Shown here: one piece after another, positions 1 to 11,499 of the stretch | Layout of the letters: each line of letters opens with the position of its first letter | Position numbering within the stretch: position 1 is the first letter of the stretch | Assembly: GCA_035772735.1 (NCBI GenBank) | Contig: JASDFA010000010.1 | Coordinates: forward strand, 138,015,001 to 138,079,000 | From: Datura wrightii | Lineage: Eukaryota; Streptophyta; Magnoliopsida; Solanales; Solanaceae | DNA: 64,000 bases | Reading direction: 5' to 3' | Translations under genes and position numbers: made by a program | Notes under the pieces: model-generated | Told to the model about the DNA's origin: nothing | Databases searched by the model: none | What the model saw: only the letters and a program-made list of their open reading frames with translations

Positions 1-1627
1 TAAAAGTTATTGTTTATGTCAAGTTTAGTGTAGAAGTTAGCCTTGTTTTCTAAGTATAAGCACTTCAGTAGGACAGAACTGTTTGTTACAAGTTGAAACT
101 CGCCTGTTAAATGGAAGCCGGCACTCAAGGTGTAATTCTATCCTTTTCAGCAAGTTACGTTCGTCATAAAGATAGTACGACTTGTATATCTATAGTACTG
201 TAGAGTAAACCTATTGTGGTTAGCTGTAATGAATTAAATTGAGACGATAGAGACAATATAGTAACCCTCATCAGAGTTAACCCTAGCCTTCTTGATTATC
301 GTATACGATATTTGGGGTTTGGATGCTATTGTTTATAGGGTTATGCTGGAAGGATCAGTATGATATCCGGAGGGACCAGAGTGAGGCCGTGAGGGCCATA
401 TCAAGTTTTTAGATCCCATAGTCAAGCCAAGGCTCAGGGTCTAGCTACAGCAGTAATATTATAGCCCATAGTCAAGCCAAGGCTCGGGGCTCAGCTACTG
501 CAGTTACAGTATGATCCATAGTCGAGCTAAGGCTCAGTATCCAGTTATAGTAGTCTCATTATGACCCATAGTTGGGCCAAGGCCCGGGGTCCAGTTATTA
601 GAGATTACATTATGGCCCATAGTTAAGCCAAGGCTCGGGGCCCAGTTACACAGCCCAGACAGCTCTGACGCAGATACAGCTACAGGAGCCTATCTAGTTA
701 AGACATAGTTTCAGAGAATGAGTAGTCTTGAGTTACAATATGTTTATGAACCTTCAGTAGCCAGATAGCAGAGTGTACATTATTTGTACTTTTCGGGGCT
801 TATAGGGGCCCAAGTAAGTTATTTTGAGTTGTTTGTACCTTCAGGCTTATGGGGGCCCGATTAGGTTCTTGTTTGTATATGTATACTTGTTATTAGATGT
901 TTTAGATGGTGAGATCGTTCAGGTTAAACTCTTACCCTTCTTCATGACTACTTAAGTTTTATCAGCTTTCATTTTGTTATCATTTTACTGCCTAACATAT
1001 TTGGTATATATTGTACTGACGCCCATCCTTGGGGCGCTGCATTACTTGCCTGCAGGTGCGGATAGATGCAGTTCGGGACCCTCTTAGTCATCAACTGGAG
1101 TTAACAGTTTGTTCAACTCCCTTCCTTCAGAGTTGGTAGTTAAGAGAGGTTTGTCCTTTTGTTGTACAGCTTATGGGTAGGTCGAGGGCTTGTCTCGACC
1201 ATTATTCCACTCTTAGAGGCTTGCAGGCTACAAATTTCTAGTAGTTATCTTTTGTTGTTGGCCGTATGGGACCCTATGTATGTTTATTTCACGTAATGGT
1301 CGTGTGGGGCCTTGTTTAGCTGTCAGTTAGCTGCCTTGTCAGCTATAGCATAGATTAGTTGCCTGATTTCATTTCAGTTATGACTAGACAGCATGGTGGT
1401 CTTGTCAGCCCGTATAGGATCCCTGTTATTGTGTTGTTGGTGGTAAGTTGTCTTCTTTTACAGGTGGTCTTGTCGGCCAGAGGCTGTATTTCCAGCCGAG
1501 ATATAGCTCGTTATTTTCTTTAATTAAGTTACAGGCGTGGACCAGTAATGCACCATGCCAGTCAGGTTAGTCCAGATCCCAGTGTGGCACTAGGTGCTAA
1601 TCATGCCTCCCTAGGTGGGGCATGACG
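1..1627 (+). repeat. 5' LTR of element A (partial, left end outside window)
   Basis: This aligns along its whole length with 6865-7686 joined to 23068-23883, the 3' LTR split by element B. It ends in CATGAC(G) just before the primer site at 1632. It contains a five-copy 50-bp array (415-660) and the core GTACTGAC (1013-1020), followed by a CGCCC/GGGCG stem (1020-1036). The U3 start and promoter are not in the window. Confidence 0.88.
415..660 (+). repeat. 50-bp tandem array in 5' LTR of A
   Basis: Five units start with CCCATA or a close variant at about 415, 465, 515, 565 and 616. Each has a palindromic heart of the form GAGCC-AA-GGCTC. Unit 4 has GGGCC-AA-GGCCC, where both arms changed together. 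The same five-unit array with the same fourth-unit variant is present in the 3' LTR. Confidence 0.9.
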
Positions 1628-1631
1628 AAGT

Positions 1632-1643
1632 TGGTATAAGAGC
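1632..1643 (+). other. Primer-binding site of A (initiator tRNA-Met)
   Basis: TGGTATAAGAGC differs at one base from TGGTATCAGAGC, the complement of the 3' end of plant initiator tRNA-Met. It lies five bases after the LTR end, as expected for minus-strand priming. Confidence 0.85.
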
Positions 1644-1814
1644 AGGTTGTATCCCAGGAAGTCTGCAAGCTGTGTCAAGTAGAGTCTTTTCTATGGCTGT
1701 GTTGTGCACCACATCCTATAGATAGGAGGCTACGAGACATAATAGTGTGGTTACTCTTCTTTCTCCTCCAGTCGTGCTATAGAGCTGTGTTGTATAGGAT
1801 AACTCCCTAAGCTT

Positions 1815-3060
1815 ATGTTATTCTACTTATTTACAGAGAAATGTCTAGCGCACAATGAATCGCGACTTGTCGAGAAATTGATGTGGCAGCAGGAGAGGGC
1901 ACTAGTAGGGACCCCAGTCAGAGTCAAGTCAGCCCGATCTGAGGGCAACAGGGAGACGTCACCACAATCTCCCCAGCACTCACCACCGAACTCCGAGCTT
2001 GCTAGAGAAGTAGATATACCAGCACCACCCCCAGTAATTCCTGTGCCATTAGATCAGGAGCTCAGGAGTGCATTCTATATGTTAGTTTAGATGATGGCTG
2101 CCCAGCAACAGCCTCAACTAGTAGTACCACCTACTGTTGCACCCACTGAGGGGCCCGATAGTTCGAGAGTCCGTGAGTTCCTTGATTTGAGTCCCCCGCA
2201 GTTTACAGGGATAGATCGTAGAGAGGACCCCCAAAATTTCATAGATCAGCTGCAGAGAATATTCAGGGTTATGCATGCCTCATCCACAGAGTCAGTTGAG
2301 TTAGCAGTATTTCGATTGCGAGACGGAGCAGTCTTGTGGTTAGAGTTGGAAGAGATCCCGAGGTAGAGATGCACCTCCACCTACGTGGCCTAGCTTCTCG
2401 GAGGCTTCCATAGACCATTATTTTCCCCGAGAGGTCTAGAAGGCCTAAATAGAGCAGTTTTTGCATATGGAGCAAGGAAGAATGAGAGTAAGAGGATATG
2501 CATAGAGATTTGATTCCTTAGCTAGATATGCACCCTCGTTTGTTGACACTATGCCAGCCAGGGTGCACCGATTTATTATGGGACTTGCGCTAGAATATGT
2601 GGAGTCTTGTATTACAGCTACACTGCAAGAGGATATAGATATTTCACGGATCCAGGCCTTTGCTCAAAATATAGAGGAGCTCAGACAATGTCAATACGCC
2701 ATGGAAAGGGCAGGTCAGGAGTAGCATCGAAGGGCTAGAGCCGTAGATTTTCAAGCAGACTTTCAGGGTGGGCCCAGGCCTCGACTATCAGGTAGGCCAC
2801 CTAGGCCCCCGTTCCAGCAGTAACAGGACAGAAGATCAGATCATTGGAGGCAGTCAGGTCTGAGCGAAAGTTTACAAGCACCAGGCTCACAGCAGCAGAA
2901 AGGGCCATATCAGATCGGATCGGCAATACCACGATGCAGTACCTATCATAGGCTGCATTCGGGGAGATGCAGGTATGGTTCAACCGCTTGTTATTCCTGT
3001 GGGTATGAGGGACACATAATGAGAGACTGCTTGACTAGACGCCAGGGCGGTCAGGACTAG
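1815..3060 (+). pseudogene. gag of element A (broken)
   Basis: This would encode the capsid and nucleocapsid polyprotein that packages element RNA. The retrotransposon gag core lies near 2160-2360 (LDLSPPQFTG, then DPQNFIDQLQ), and further gag-like sequence runs past 2500 in other frames. A CCHC zinc knuckle, CYSCGYEGHIMRDC (C-x2-C-x4-H-x4-C), is at 2989-3030. A TAG at 2088-2090 and several frame changes interrupt it. The first ATG at 1815 is only where an open stretch begins; no start can be trusted. Confidence 0.8.
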
Positions 3061-3239
3061 CAGAATAGATCCTTAGCGGGTTCATATGCTCTAGCACCTT
3101 CAGCAGGGCGCAGGCCCTTAACTCCAGCCGGCAGAGGCCAAGGTAGATTAGGGGCATCTAGTTCAGGCAGCGATCAGGGCCGCACATATACACTACCAGG
3201 ACAATAGGAGTCAGAGTCGTCGCCAGATGTTATGACAGG

Positions 3240-3617
3240 TATATTAGATATTTGCTCTCACTCAGTTTAGTTTTGATAGACCTAGGCTCCACTTTGTTAT
3301 ATATTACTTCGTTAGTGGCCCAAAAGTTTGATATAGTGCCAAAATTACTTCAGCGACCCTTCTCAGTGTCTACACCCATCAGTGACTCTATTATTGTGAA
3401 AAGCATTTACCGGGGTTGTACAGTAGAGGTTGTTGGTCGCCATACCTTAGCGGATCTAGTAGAATTAGAAATGATTGATTTTGATGTAATTATGGGTATG
3501 GATTGGCTGGCACCATGTTACGCCACTACAGAGTGTTGGACTAGAATTGTTCGATTCCATTTCCCTGGAGAGGTAGTGCGAGAGTGGATAGGTAATACAA
3601 AGCTACCCAAAAGGTAA
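3240..3617 (+). pseudogene. Aspartic protease region of element A
   Basis: This is a retropepsin-like domain that would cleave the gag-pol polyprotein. The open stretch shows IDLGSTLLYI where families normally have D-S/T-G-A, so the active-site aspartate and glycine remain but the middle residue is Leu. The second family landmark, FDVIMGMDWL, follows at about 3480-3510. It is separated from gag and RT by stops or frame changes and is not functional in this copy. Confidence 0.78.
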
Positions 3618-3634
3618 GTTTATATTCTATCTTC

Positions 3635-4591
3635 TTGGGGAAAAGGTTGATAGCAAAGGGTTGTATCTACCATATTGTTACGGTTCGGGATATGCAAGCA
3701 GAATTTCTGACCCTCCAGTCTATTCCAGTGGTTAATGGGTTCCTAGATGTGTTCCAAGACGAACTTTCAGGCATTCCCCCAAAGAGGGAAATAGATTTTT
3801 CTATAGACTTGCAACCAGGTAGTCAGCCTATATCTATCCCTCCATATCGAAAGGCTCCTGCTGAATCGAGAGAATTGAAAGAGCAGCTGAAAGATCTATT
3901 ATATAAGGGCTTTATCAGGCCGAGTACGTCACCGTGGGGTGCACCAGCTCTGTTTGTAACAAAGAAAGATGGCTCCCTATGTATGTGTATAGATTATCGA
4001 CAGTTGAATAAAGTTACTATTAAGAATAAATACCCACTTCCCAAGATAGATGACTTGTTTGACAAGCTGCAGGGAGCGAAGTATTTTTCTAAAATTGACT
4101 TCAGATCTGGGTACCACTAGGTTCGAGTTTGGGAGAAAGATATCCCAAAGATAGCTTTCAGGACCAGGTATGGTCATTTCAAGTTCCTAGTTATGTCCTT
4201 CAGGTTGACAAATGCACCAGCAGTGTTCATGGACCTAATGAATAGTATCTTCAAGCCATATTTAGATCTGTTTGTGATAGTATTCATTAATGATATTCTA
4301 GTATACTCCCGCTCAGAAGCGGAACACAAAGATTATTTGCGCACAGTACTCCAGATTCTCAGAGATCGCCAACTATATGCAAAGTTGTTTAAATATGAGT
4401 TGTGGTTAAAATCTGTAGCTTTCTTTGGCCATATTGTATCAGAAGCTGGTATTCAGGTTGATTTGCAGAAAATAGAGGCAGTAAAGACATGTCCTAGACC
4501 TACAACTCCAATAGAAGTTTGTAATTTCCTGGGATTGGCCGGGAATTACAGAAGGTTTGGGAAGGATTTTCCACCCTGTCAGTTCCTTTGA
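3635..4591 (+). pseudogene. Reverse transcriptase of element A (stop and active-site change)
   Basis: This is the RNA-dependent DNA polymerase domain. Typical Ty3/gypsy blocks are present: the SPWGAP and VTKKDG region, YRQLNKVTIKNKYPLPKIDD, and later FVIVFINDILVYS, where the catalytic box is normally FIDD. The first aspartate of that box is Asn here. A TAG at 4118-4120 interrupts the domain, which then continues in the same frame. The frame is lost near 4590, just before RNase H. Confidence 0.9.
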
Positions 4592-5093
4592 CTAAATTAA
4601 CTCAGAAAGCAGCCAAATTTCAGTAGACCGAGGCCGGTGAGAAGAGTTTCCAGGAATTGCAAAATAGATTGACATCAGCGTCAGTGTTAGCTTTTCCGGA
4701 AGGTTCAAAAGGTTATGTTGTATATTGCGATGCTTCAGGCGTTGGGTTAGGGTGTGTTTTGATGCAACACGGAAAATTAATTACGTATCTTCAAGGCAAT
4801 TAAGGAAACATGAAAAGAACTATCCCACCCACGACCTGGAATTAGCTGCAGTGGTTCATGCCTTAAAAATATGGAGGCATTACTTGTATGGTGTACATGT
4901 GGACATCTTTACTGATCATAAAAGCCTCCAGTACATTTTTACTTAGAAAGAGCTGAATTTACGACAGCGTCGTTGGCTAGAATTGCTTAAAGATTATGAC
5001 GTGATCATCTTGTATCACCCAGGGAAGGCCAATATTGTAGCAGATGCCCTCAATAGCCGATCTATGGGCATTCTGGAACATCTGAGACCATAA
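4592..5093 (+). pseudogene. RNase H region of element A (frameshifted)
   Basis: RNase H degrades the RNA strand during reverse transcription. The VYCDAS block is near 4720, and in another frame HDLELAAVVHALK and TDHKSLQY follow (about 4830-4935), carrying the Asp and Glu positions of the family. At least one frameshift near 4780 and stops near 4945 and 5090 break it. Confidence 0.85.
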
Positions 5094-5114
5094 CAGCGGT
5101 AAATGGCCTGAGAA

Positions 5115-6110
5115 TTGCACCGGCTAGCTAAATTAGCAGTTCGAATAATGGATTTAGAGGATAATAGGGCTATAATTCAGAATATAGTAGTATCTTCCCT
5201 AGTGGTAGAGGTAAAAGAGCGACAGTATGAGGATTATCATTTAGCACAACTTAGAGATAAGGCTCAACAAGGTGAACTATCATCTTTTGAGGTAACTAGA
5301 GACGGGGTTTTGCAGTATAGAGGTTGCCTCTGCGTCCCAAATGTAGCAGGGCTACGCCAACAGATTATGGTAGAGGTATATTACTATCGCTACTCTCTTC
5401 ATCTAGGCTTGATGAAGATGCACCATGACATAAAAGAGATATACTGGTGGCCTGGAATGAAGAAAGGTATGGCCGAATTCATAGCGCAGTGTCCTAGTTG
5501 CCAACAGGTGAAAGCCGAACATCGAAAACCTGGCGGCTTAACTCAAGAGATGGCTATACACATGTGGAAATGGGAGGCAGTTAATATGGATTTTGTGACA
5601 GGACTACCCCGTACCAGACGCAAATTCAACTCTATTTGGGTGGTCATTGGTAGGTTAACGAAATCAAATCACTTTTTACCAGTCCGAACTACATTCTCAT
5701 CTGAAGATTACGCCGAGCTATATATTAAAGATAAAGTCCATTTTCACGGAGTCCCAACATCTATCATCTCAGATAAAGGGGCACAGTTTATAGCTAGATT
5801 TTGGCAATTATTTCAGAAAGGTTTGGGGACACAGATTAATCTGAGTACAGCTTTCCATCCTCAGACAGACGGACAGGCAGAGCGCACCATTCAGACGCTC
5901 GAGGATATGTTACGGGCGTGTGTGATAGATTTTGGGGGAAGCTGGGATGAACATTTACCCCTCATTGAATTTGCATATAACAACAGTTATCATTCTGCAA
6001 TTCAGGTGGCGCCTTATGAGGCATTATATGAGCGGAAATGTAGGTCCCCCATCGGATGGTTTGAGGTAAGAGAGGCAGAGTTAGTCGGACCAGATATGAT
6101 TCACCAATAA
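5115..6110 (+). pseudogene. Integrase of element A (longest open stretch)
   Basis: A 331-codon open stretch covers most of the integrase, the enzyme that joins element cDNA to host DNA. The zinc-binding HHCC region is at residues about 95-135 (HLGLMKMHHDI, then CPSCQQ). The catalytic core follows, with MDFVTGLP, SIISDKGAQF and the block FHPQTDGQAERTIQTLEDML, which supply the D, D and E positions. The start codon shown opens inside the polyprotein and is not a true start. A stop at 6108-6110 and further damage separate it from its C-terminal part. Confidence 0.88.
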
Positions 6111-6470
6111 GACGAGAAAGTGAAACTTATCAGAGAGTGATTACTGACAGCCCAGAGTCGCCAGAAGTCCTACTCAGATGTGTGGCGTAGAGACTTGGAA
6201 TTTAATGTAGATGATTGGGTATTCCTTAAAGTGTCACTAATGAAGGGCGTGATGAGATTTGGCAAAATAAAGGCAAGCTTAGCCCGGGGTTCATTGGGCC
6301 GTATCGGATCATTCGAATGATAGGCCGAGTGGCATATGAATTAGAGTTGCCTTTAGAGTTAGAGTCTGTTCACCCAATATTTCATGTATCCATGTTGCGA
6401 AAATGTATGGGGACCCGTCCCAAGTTGTTCCAATTGAGGACGTTCAAGTTACTGAGGAGTTGGCTCTTTG
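6111..6470 (+). pseudogene. Integrase C-terminal region of A, chromodomain missing
   Basis: Broken frames hold the SRQKSY-like and WVFLKVS-like blocks and then VHPIFHVSMLRKC (about 6367-6405), the usual stretch before the chromodomain in this clade. After VQVTEEL-like codons (near 6460) the match stops, and GC-rich sequence with a TATA-like run begins. I infer a deletion joining the pol 3' end directly to U3 of the LTR. Confidence 0.7.
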
Positions 6471-7686
6471 GGCAGCGCGAGGCCCCCCTGCCACCGCCCT
6501 TAGCTATATATAAACCCCCCTTCTCTAGTTTAAATCATTTCATCAATGAGACCCACAGCTAGAGAATTAGAAGTACGCATGTTTTCAATCATTTTTTCGT
6601 CTGATTATGCTACCAAACGCCATCCAAATGCAAATTAACTTCGGGTAATGAGTTCTAGGCCTACGGGAAGCATTTCTACGGAGTTATTTTTCTAAAATTT
6701 TCTTGGAAAACCAGAGCTCCGCCAGGTAAATGTTGTCAGAATTGTTTCAAGTTGATTCCTAAATGGCCACAGGCCTTAGTTGAATATCTCTCCCTTCTAA
6801 ACTTTTGAGAAATTGCGGGTTTTCGCCGAATCATTCAGAGTTGAATTGTAGCTATTATTATTACTAAAAGTTATCGTTTATTTCGAGTTTAGTATTGATG
6901 TTAGCCTTGTTTTCTTAGTATAAGGGCTACAGTTGGACAAAACCGCCGGTTACAAGTTCAAACTCACCAGTTAAACGGAAGTAGGCACTCGAGGTATGTA
7001 AGGCTATCCTTTTCGGCAAGTTACATTCGTCGTAAAGATAGTAATACTTGTATATCTATAGTACTGTAGAGTAAACCTATTGTGGTCAGCTATTACAAAT
7101 TGAATTGAGACAATAGTGATGATATAGTAACCCTCGTCAGAGTTAATCCTAGCCAACTTGATTATCGTATACGATATTTGGGGTTTGGATGCTATTGCTT
7201 ATAGAGTTAAGCCGACAAGATCAGTATGATATCCGGAGGGACCAGAGTGAGGCTGTGAGAGTCGTATCTCATTTTTAGAGCTTATATTATGACTCATAGT
7301 TGAGCCAAGGCTCGGGGTCTAGCTGCAGCAGTTATATTATACCCCATAGTCGAGCCAAGGCTCGGGGCTCAGCTACAACAGTTACAGTATGATCCATAGT
7401 CAAGCTAAGGCTCGGGATCCAGTTACAGCAATCTCATTATGACCCATAGTCGGGCCAAGGCCCGAGGTCCATTTATCAGAGATTACATTATGGCCCATAG
7501 TCGAGCCAAGGCTCGGGGCCTAGTTACACAGCTCAGACGCAGATACAGCTACAGGAGCCTATCTGGCTTAGATATAGTTTCGGAGAATGAGTATTCCTGA
7601 GTTACAGGATTTTTACGAACCTTCAGTAGCCAGATAGCATAGTGTACATTATTTGTACTTGCCGAGGCTTATGGGGGCCCAGGTGT
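6471..7686 (+). repeat. 3' LTR of element A, part 1
   Basis: From 6865 this matches the 5' LTR from base 1. The sequence before that has no partner in the window because the 5' LTR is cut. TATATATAAA at about 6503-6512 is a plausible promoter box. The five-copy 50-bp array recurs at about 7281-7530. Element B begins at 7687 after the duplicated CCAGG (7682-7686). The exact left boundary is uncertain because U3 seems partly deleted. Confidence 0.75.
7281..7530 (+). repeat. 50-bp tandem array in 3' LTR of A
   Basis: Five units with starts near 7293, 7343, 7393, 7443 and 7494 match the array in the 5' LTR unit for unit, including the GGGCC-AA-GGCCC form of unit 4. Confidence 0.9.
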
Positions 7687-9788
7687 CATGACCCCAACGT
7701 ACACCCGGATCGTAGACACAGGACAAGAGACCCCGAGAGACCCCAAATCAACCCATGGCACATGCATTCAACTAATCTCATTTAAATAAATAGAATATTA
7801 AGCATAAAACATCGCGGAAACGTAACCATGACATAGCATCAGAAAATACCAAACATTTACACAAGCTGGGTACTACTCATTTGTCTGAAAGCCTCTAATA
7901 CGTAAGCTGGGTTGATGGGAGAACATACTAACCCAAAAAATACTGAATCATAATCAACAGGAAAAAAAATATCACACGGCCCTCGGAACATGAGGACTCA
8001 CCAACAAGCTGATATCATAGGCTGGGATGGACTAAGGATGAGGATGAGCCTGAGATCCGGACCCTGTATCATAAAACGATACAGCATAGAAAGTATGCGG
8101 TCAACACGTGGAATGTACTGAGTATGCAAGGTAAGTAAAACGGACATTTTTAAGAGTAAAGTAAACTCATAAATAGACATAGGAGAAGGACATCATGCTT
8201 GCATCAAAAATCTTCGTAATAAAACGTAAGACTCAAGACTTTCAAATCATTCATAATCATTCGTTATCATAATTGTAATTAACTTTATCAAAATACAACT
8301 TGAGCCAATAACATAAACATAACAATGCATAAAACATGTGGAACAATGGGAGGACTCATCATAACTGACACCATCATGGTAGAGCCTTTCATGATGCCCC
8401 ACTGTCTCGCTCAAGTGGGCATAGTTGACCCTGGCTTGCCAGGCGAGGGTCGTGCATAAGGCGTGATATCACATTTGAGGGGATTATTATCAATACATTA
8501 TATAATTTACAACCCATGGTGGCACGTGGTTAGGAGACACCGGCGTAGTCCTTTGAACGTCGGGCTGCTCGGTGCTAGACACAGCTCCCAAAAATATGCA
8601 TATAGGCTCATACATAAATCATTAACATCATGCATAAAAATTCATTGGCTAAGATATAACATTTATCATCATTGATCCCCTTTAGAACATTCTTAGCCAA
8701 GAATCAAGGCCTTTCTATCGGCCAATATCATAAATCGATAAATCATGAAATTCAATTCATAAATCATTCTTCATCACGTGGGCAATGCCCAATGCTTCAT
8801 CATACTCAATTCTTTCAAAATATACACATAAACATGGGTAACTTGGATTCATGCATTTCCATAATCAATAAATTTAAAATAATGAATATTCATCATAAAA
8901 CATAATTTCCATGAACTTCCATAAATGGACAACTTAGATTTAAAAAGATTGAAACAAGAATTTGAGGAAAATAATACAAAACCTGCCCAACATGCATAAT
9001 TCAATATTTAAGACTCAATTAAATCATACCCATAAAGAGAAATCACATTTTCATGCATTTGGGCTAAACCCCATAGACTTGAATAAGAGGATTCATGACT
9101 TTAATCGCAATTGGGAATGGGTGAGGAAGAATTCCACCCATTTTAAAACCCTATATACCTGGGAATAGATGGACTTAAAGTTCCTTGAACACCTACAAAG
9201 AATTTGATGAAGATTTGGGGAAGAAGGCCTTGAATCTCCCAAAAACCTCTCTAAAATCCTTTCGTGAGAATGGGCATGCATAAAGGGCTTAACTCATCTT
9301 ATCTAACTCAGAAACATATCCAAAACGACGTAGTTTAGGCCTTAGGGACTTAGGAAGTTACGAAAACACCCTTATTAAAACGCAGAAATTTCTGGTTGCC
9401 AGTCCTCACGAGGGACCTAACGAGTCGTTTCCATAGGGCACGACACGTTGCCTTGATCCGTTGAGTCCATTGCCCAATCCTCCAAGGGAACCCCACGAGT
9501 GACTTCACGAGTCGTGAGGTTAGACCACTGGTCACCTTTCGTGGCCTACACTACCCATCCCATTTTTTCAATCCGCCAGGGTTGACCACGGGTGACCTCA
9601 CGAGTCGTGAGGTCTGACCACGACTTGTGGTCAGGCCCGTGGCCACCTCACTCAGACTTTGCCAAACCAATATGACGATGAGTCACCTCACGACCAACCT
9701 CACAGGTCGTTTTGTGACCTGGTGCGAAATTTCAGTTTTTCTCCGTTTTCACTTTCGGGTTTGATCCTTGGGTTCCCGGGGTATAACA
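7687..9788 (-). repeat. 3' LTR of element B (element sense is minus)
   Basis: 2102 bp, TGTCATGACC at the left and TATAACA at the right on the + strand. It aligns with 14975-15875 joined to 21823-23062. It contains a hairpin (8064-8084: arms CTGTATC and GATACAG), a promoter-proximal motif CCTAAACTACGTCGTTTTG on the minus strand (9321-9340), and a palindrome-rich U3 block (9395-9725). Confidence 0.93.
9395..9725. promoter_or_regulatory. Palindrome-rich U3 block in LTR of B
   Basis: This is a dense set of short inverted repeats: CCTCACGA-G-TCGTGAGG (9596-9612), TCACGA-G-TCGTGA (9505-9517), and arms TGACCAC/GTGGTCA (9615-9633), with many single CACGAG or TCGTGG words. Its place near the U3 start suggests a regulatory role, which is inference. 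Confidence 0.7.
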
Positions 9789-9790
9789 AT

Positions 9791-9822
9791 ATCTCCCCCT
9801 TGGGAATATTCATCCTCGAATG
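9791..9822 (-). other. Polypurine tract of B with upstream AGGA-loop stem
   Basis: On the minus strand, CCAAGGGGGAGAT (9803-9791) directly precedes the LTR and would prime plus-strand synthesis. Just upstream, CATTCG-AGGA-TGAATA (9822-9807) is a slightly damaged copy of a stem seen in other elements of the window. Confidence 0.8.
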
Positions 9823-10049
9823 TTAGAAACATGCAGAAAACTTAGAAACAAGCTATCACAATATACGATAACCAATCATTTAAGTCGAAAACTAATGGAA
9901 TGACTACCTCCGAAAGGAACTACATGGATAAACTGAATTCAAACATCACATACATTTACCATATCATAAGACAAACTTGTACGCATGAACTGAACGGGAA
10001 AAGCTGATTAAAGGTTTAGGGCAAAACTGATACCTTAAACTTAAACGGA

Positions 10050-10440
10050 GCCGGTAGGGAATAAATGAGGGTATTTAGTTATAATATCCACTTTGGCTTC
10101 CCATGTAGCCCCCTCAACATGTTGATTTCTCCATAATACTTTAACTGAAGCTACTTATTTGTTCCTCAGCCTCCGAACCTGACGATCCAAGATTTCAACG
10201 GGAATTTCTTCATAACTGAGGCTGTCCTTTACTCCAATGCTGTCACGTATACAATACTTGAATTCTCGATGTAGATGCTACATAGTTGGTTCTCATCCTT
10301 CAGAGACTACGAGTGTAATAAGAGCATCCGTCGACAAAAGGATTACTGGAACTACCAAAGCTAGATCACCCAAGCACTTCTTTAAAAGTGACACATGAAA
10401 GACGGGGTGAACCTAAGATAGCTCCAAGGGTAAGTCCAAC
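10050..10440 (-). pseudogene. Chromodomain-containing pol C-terminus of B
   Basis: Read on the minus strand, this region holds blocks such as EILDRQVRRLRNK, a stop codon, VLWRNQHVEGATWE and KYPHLFP. They match the C-terminal chromodomain of plant chromovirus integrases, which targets insertion to marked chromatin. The stop after RRLRNK and frame changes towards 10440 show that it is not translated as one piece. This region was read directly from the DNA because it has no long open frame. Confidence 0.7.
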
Positions 10441-10692
10441 TCATACGCCACCAACTCTTCTCACAACCCGGTAGGGGCCAACATAGCGGGGACTGACTTT
10501 ACCTTTCTTTTTGAACCGCATGACTGCCTTCATGGGAGATACCTTTAGAAATACCCAGTTGCCCACATCAAACTCCAAATCTCTTCTCCTCATATCAACA
10601 TACAATTTTTGACGACTCTGAGCGGTTTTCAACTGGTCCCTTATCAACTGGACATTCACCATCGCCTCATGAACTAAATCTGGTCCTATCAT
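10441..10692 (-). pseudogene. Integrase C-terminal linker of B
   Basis: An 83-codon open stretch shows HEAMVNVQLIRDQLKTAQSR, then WVFLKVSPMKAVMRF and YVGPYRVVRRVG. These are the standard region between the integrase core and the chromodomain in this clade. It is bounded by frame changes on both sides. Confidence 0.82.
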
Positions 10693-10743
10693 AGCTGCCT
10701 CACCAACCTCGAACCATCCGATGGGAGATCTACACCTCCTCCC

Positions 10744-11421
10744 TTAAAGAGCCTCGAATGGTGCCACCTGGATACTGGAGTGGTAACTGTTATTATAAGC
10801 AAACTCGATCAAGGGCAAATGATCATCCCAACTACCTTTAAAATCCATAAAACATGCCCTAAACATATCCCCAAGAGTCTGAATGGTTCGTCCTTCCTGG
10901 CCGTCTATTTGCGGATGGAAGGTTGTACTGAGCTTAACTTGCGTCCCCATTCCCTTTTGAAAAGAACGCCAGGATTGACAGGTAAACTGAGTACCTCGGT
11001 CAGAGATAATAGACAAGGGCACTCCATGAAGTCGAACCAACTCCCGAATATACAACTTAGCATAATCATCTGCTTAATTTGTGGTCTTGACCGGTAGGAA
11101 ATGTGCAGCCTTAGTTAACCTATCAACCACCACCCAAATGGAGTTGTATTGTCAACGAGTACGAGGTAGGACTGTTAAAAAATCCATATTAATCTCTTCC
11201 CACTTCCAAGTGGGGATGCTGATATCCTGAAGTACACCTCCCGGCTTTTGATGTTCGACTTTCACTTGCTGACAATTTGGACATTTTGCTGTAAACTCCG
11301 CAATATCTTTCTTCATACCATCCCACCTATAGATTTCTTGCAAATCCCTATATATTTTCGTGGATCCTGGATGAATAGAATATCTGGTGCCATGTGCCTC
11401 ATGCAATATCCGAACTCTCAA
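10744..11421 (-). pseudogene. Integrase core of B (two open pieces)
   Basis: The N-terminal piece (11152-11421) has HPGSTKIYRDL followed by CPNCQQ, the HHCC zinc region, then MDFLTVLPRTR. The C-terminal piece (10744-11055) has SIISDRGTQFTCQ and FHPQIDGQEGRTIQTLGDM, covering the second D and the E regions. A stop or frame change near 11060-11150 divides them. The segment would insert cDNA into the host genome if intact. Confidence 0.88.
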
Positions 11422-11499
11422 ATTCTCGATGTCCAGAACACATACTCGACCCTAGTATCGTAGCACACCATCTCCCCCTTGGGAGAAAACCTCCACCTT

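Noticed and set aside
415..660. CRISPR-like array
   Set aside because: Units are contiguous 50-bp tandem repeats without unique spacers, in plant LTR DNA.
1815..6110. Endogenous pararetrovirus
   Set aside because: LTRs, a tRNA-Met primer site, target duplications in sister elements and an integrase after RNase H all point to Ty3/gypsy. I see no movement or coat protein.
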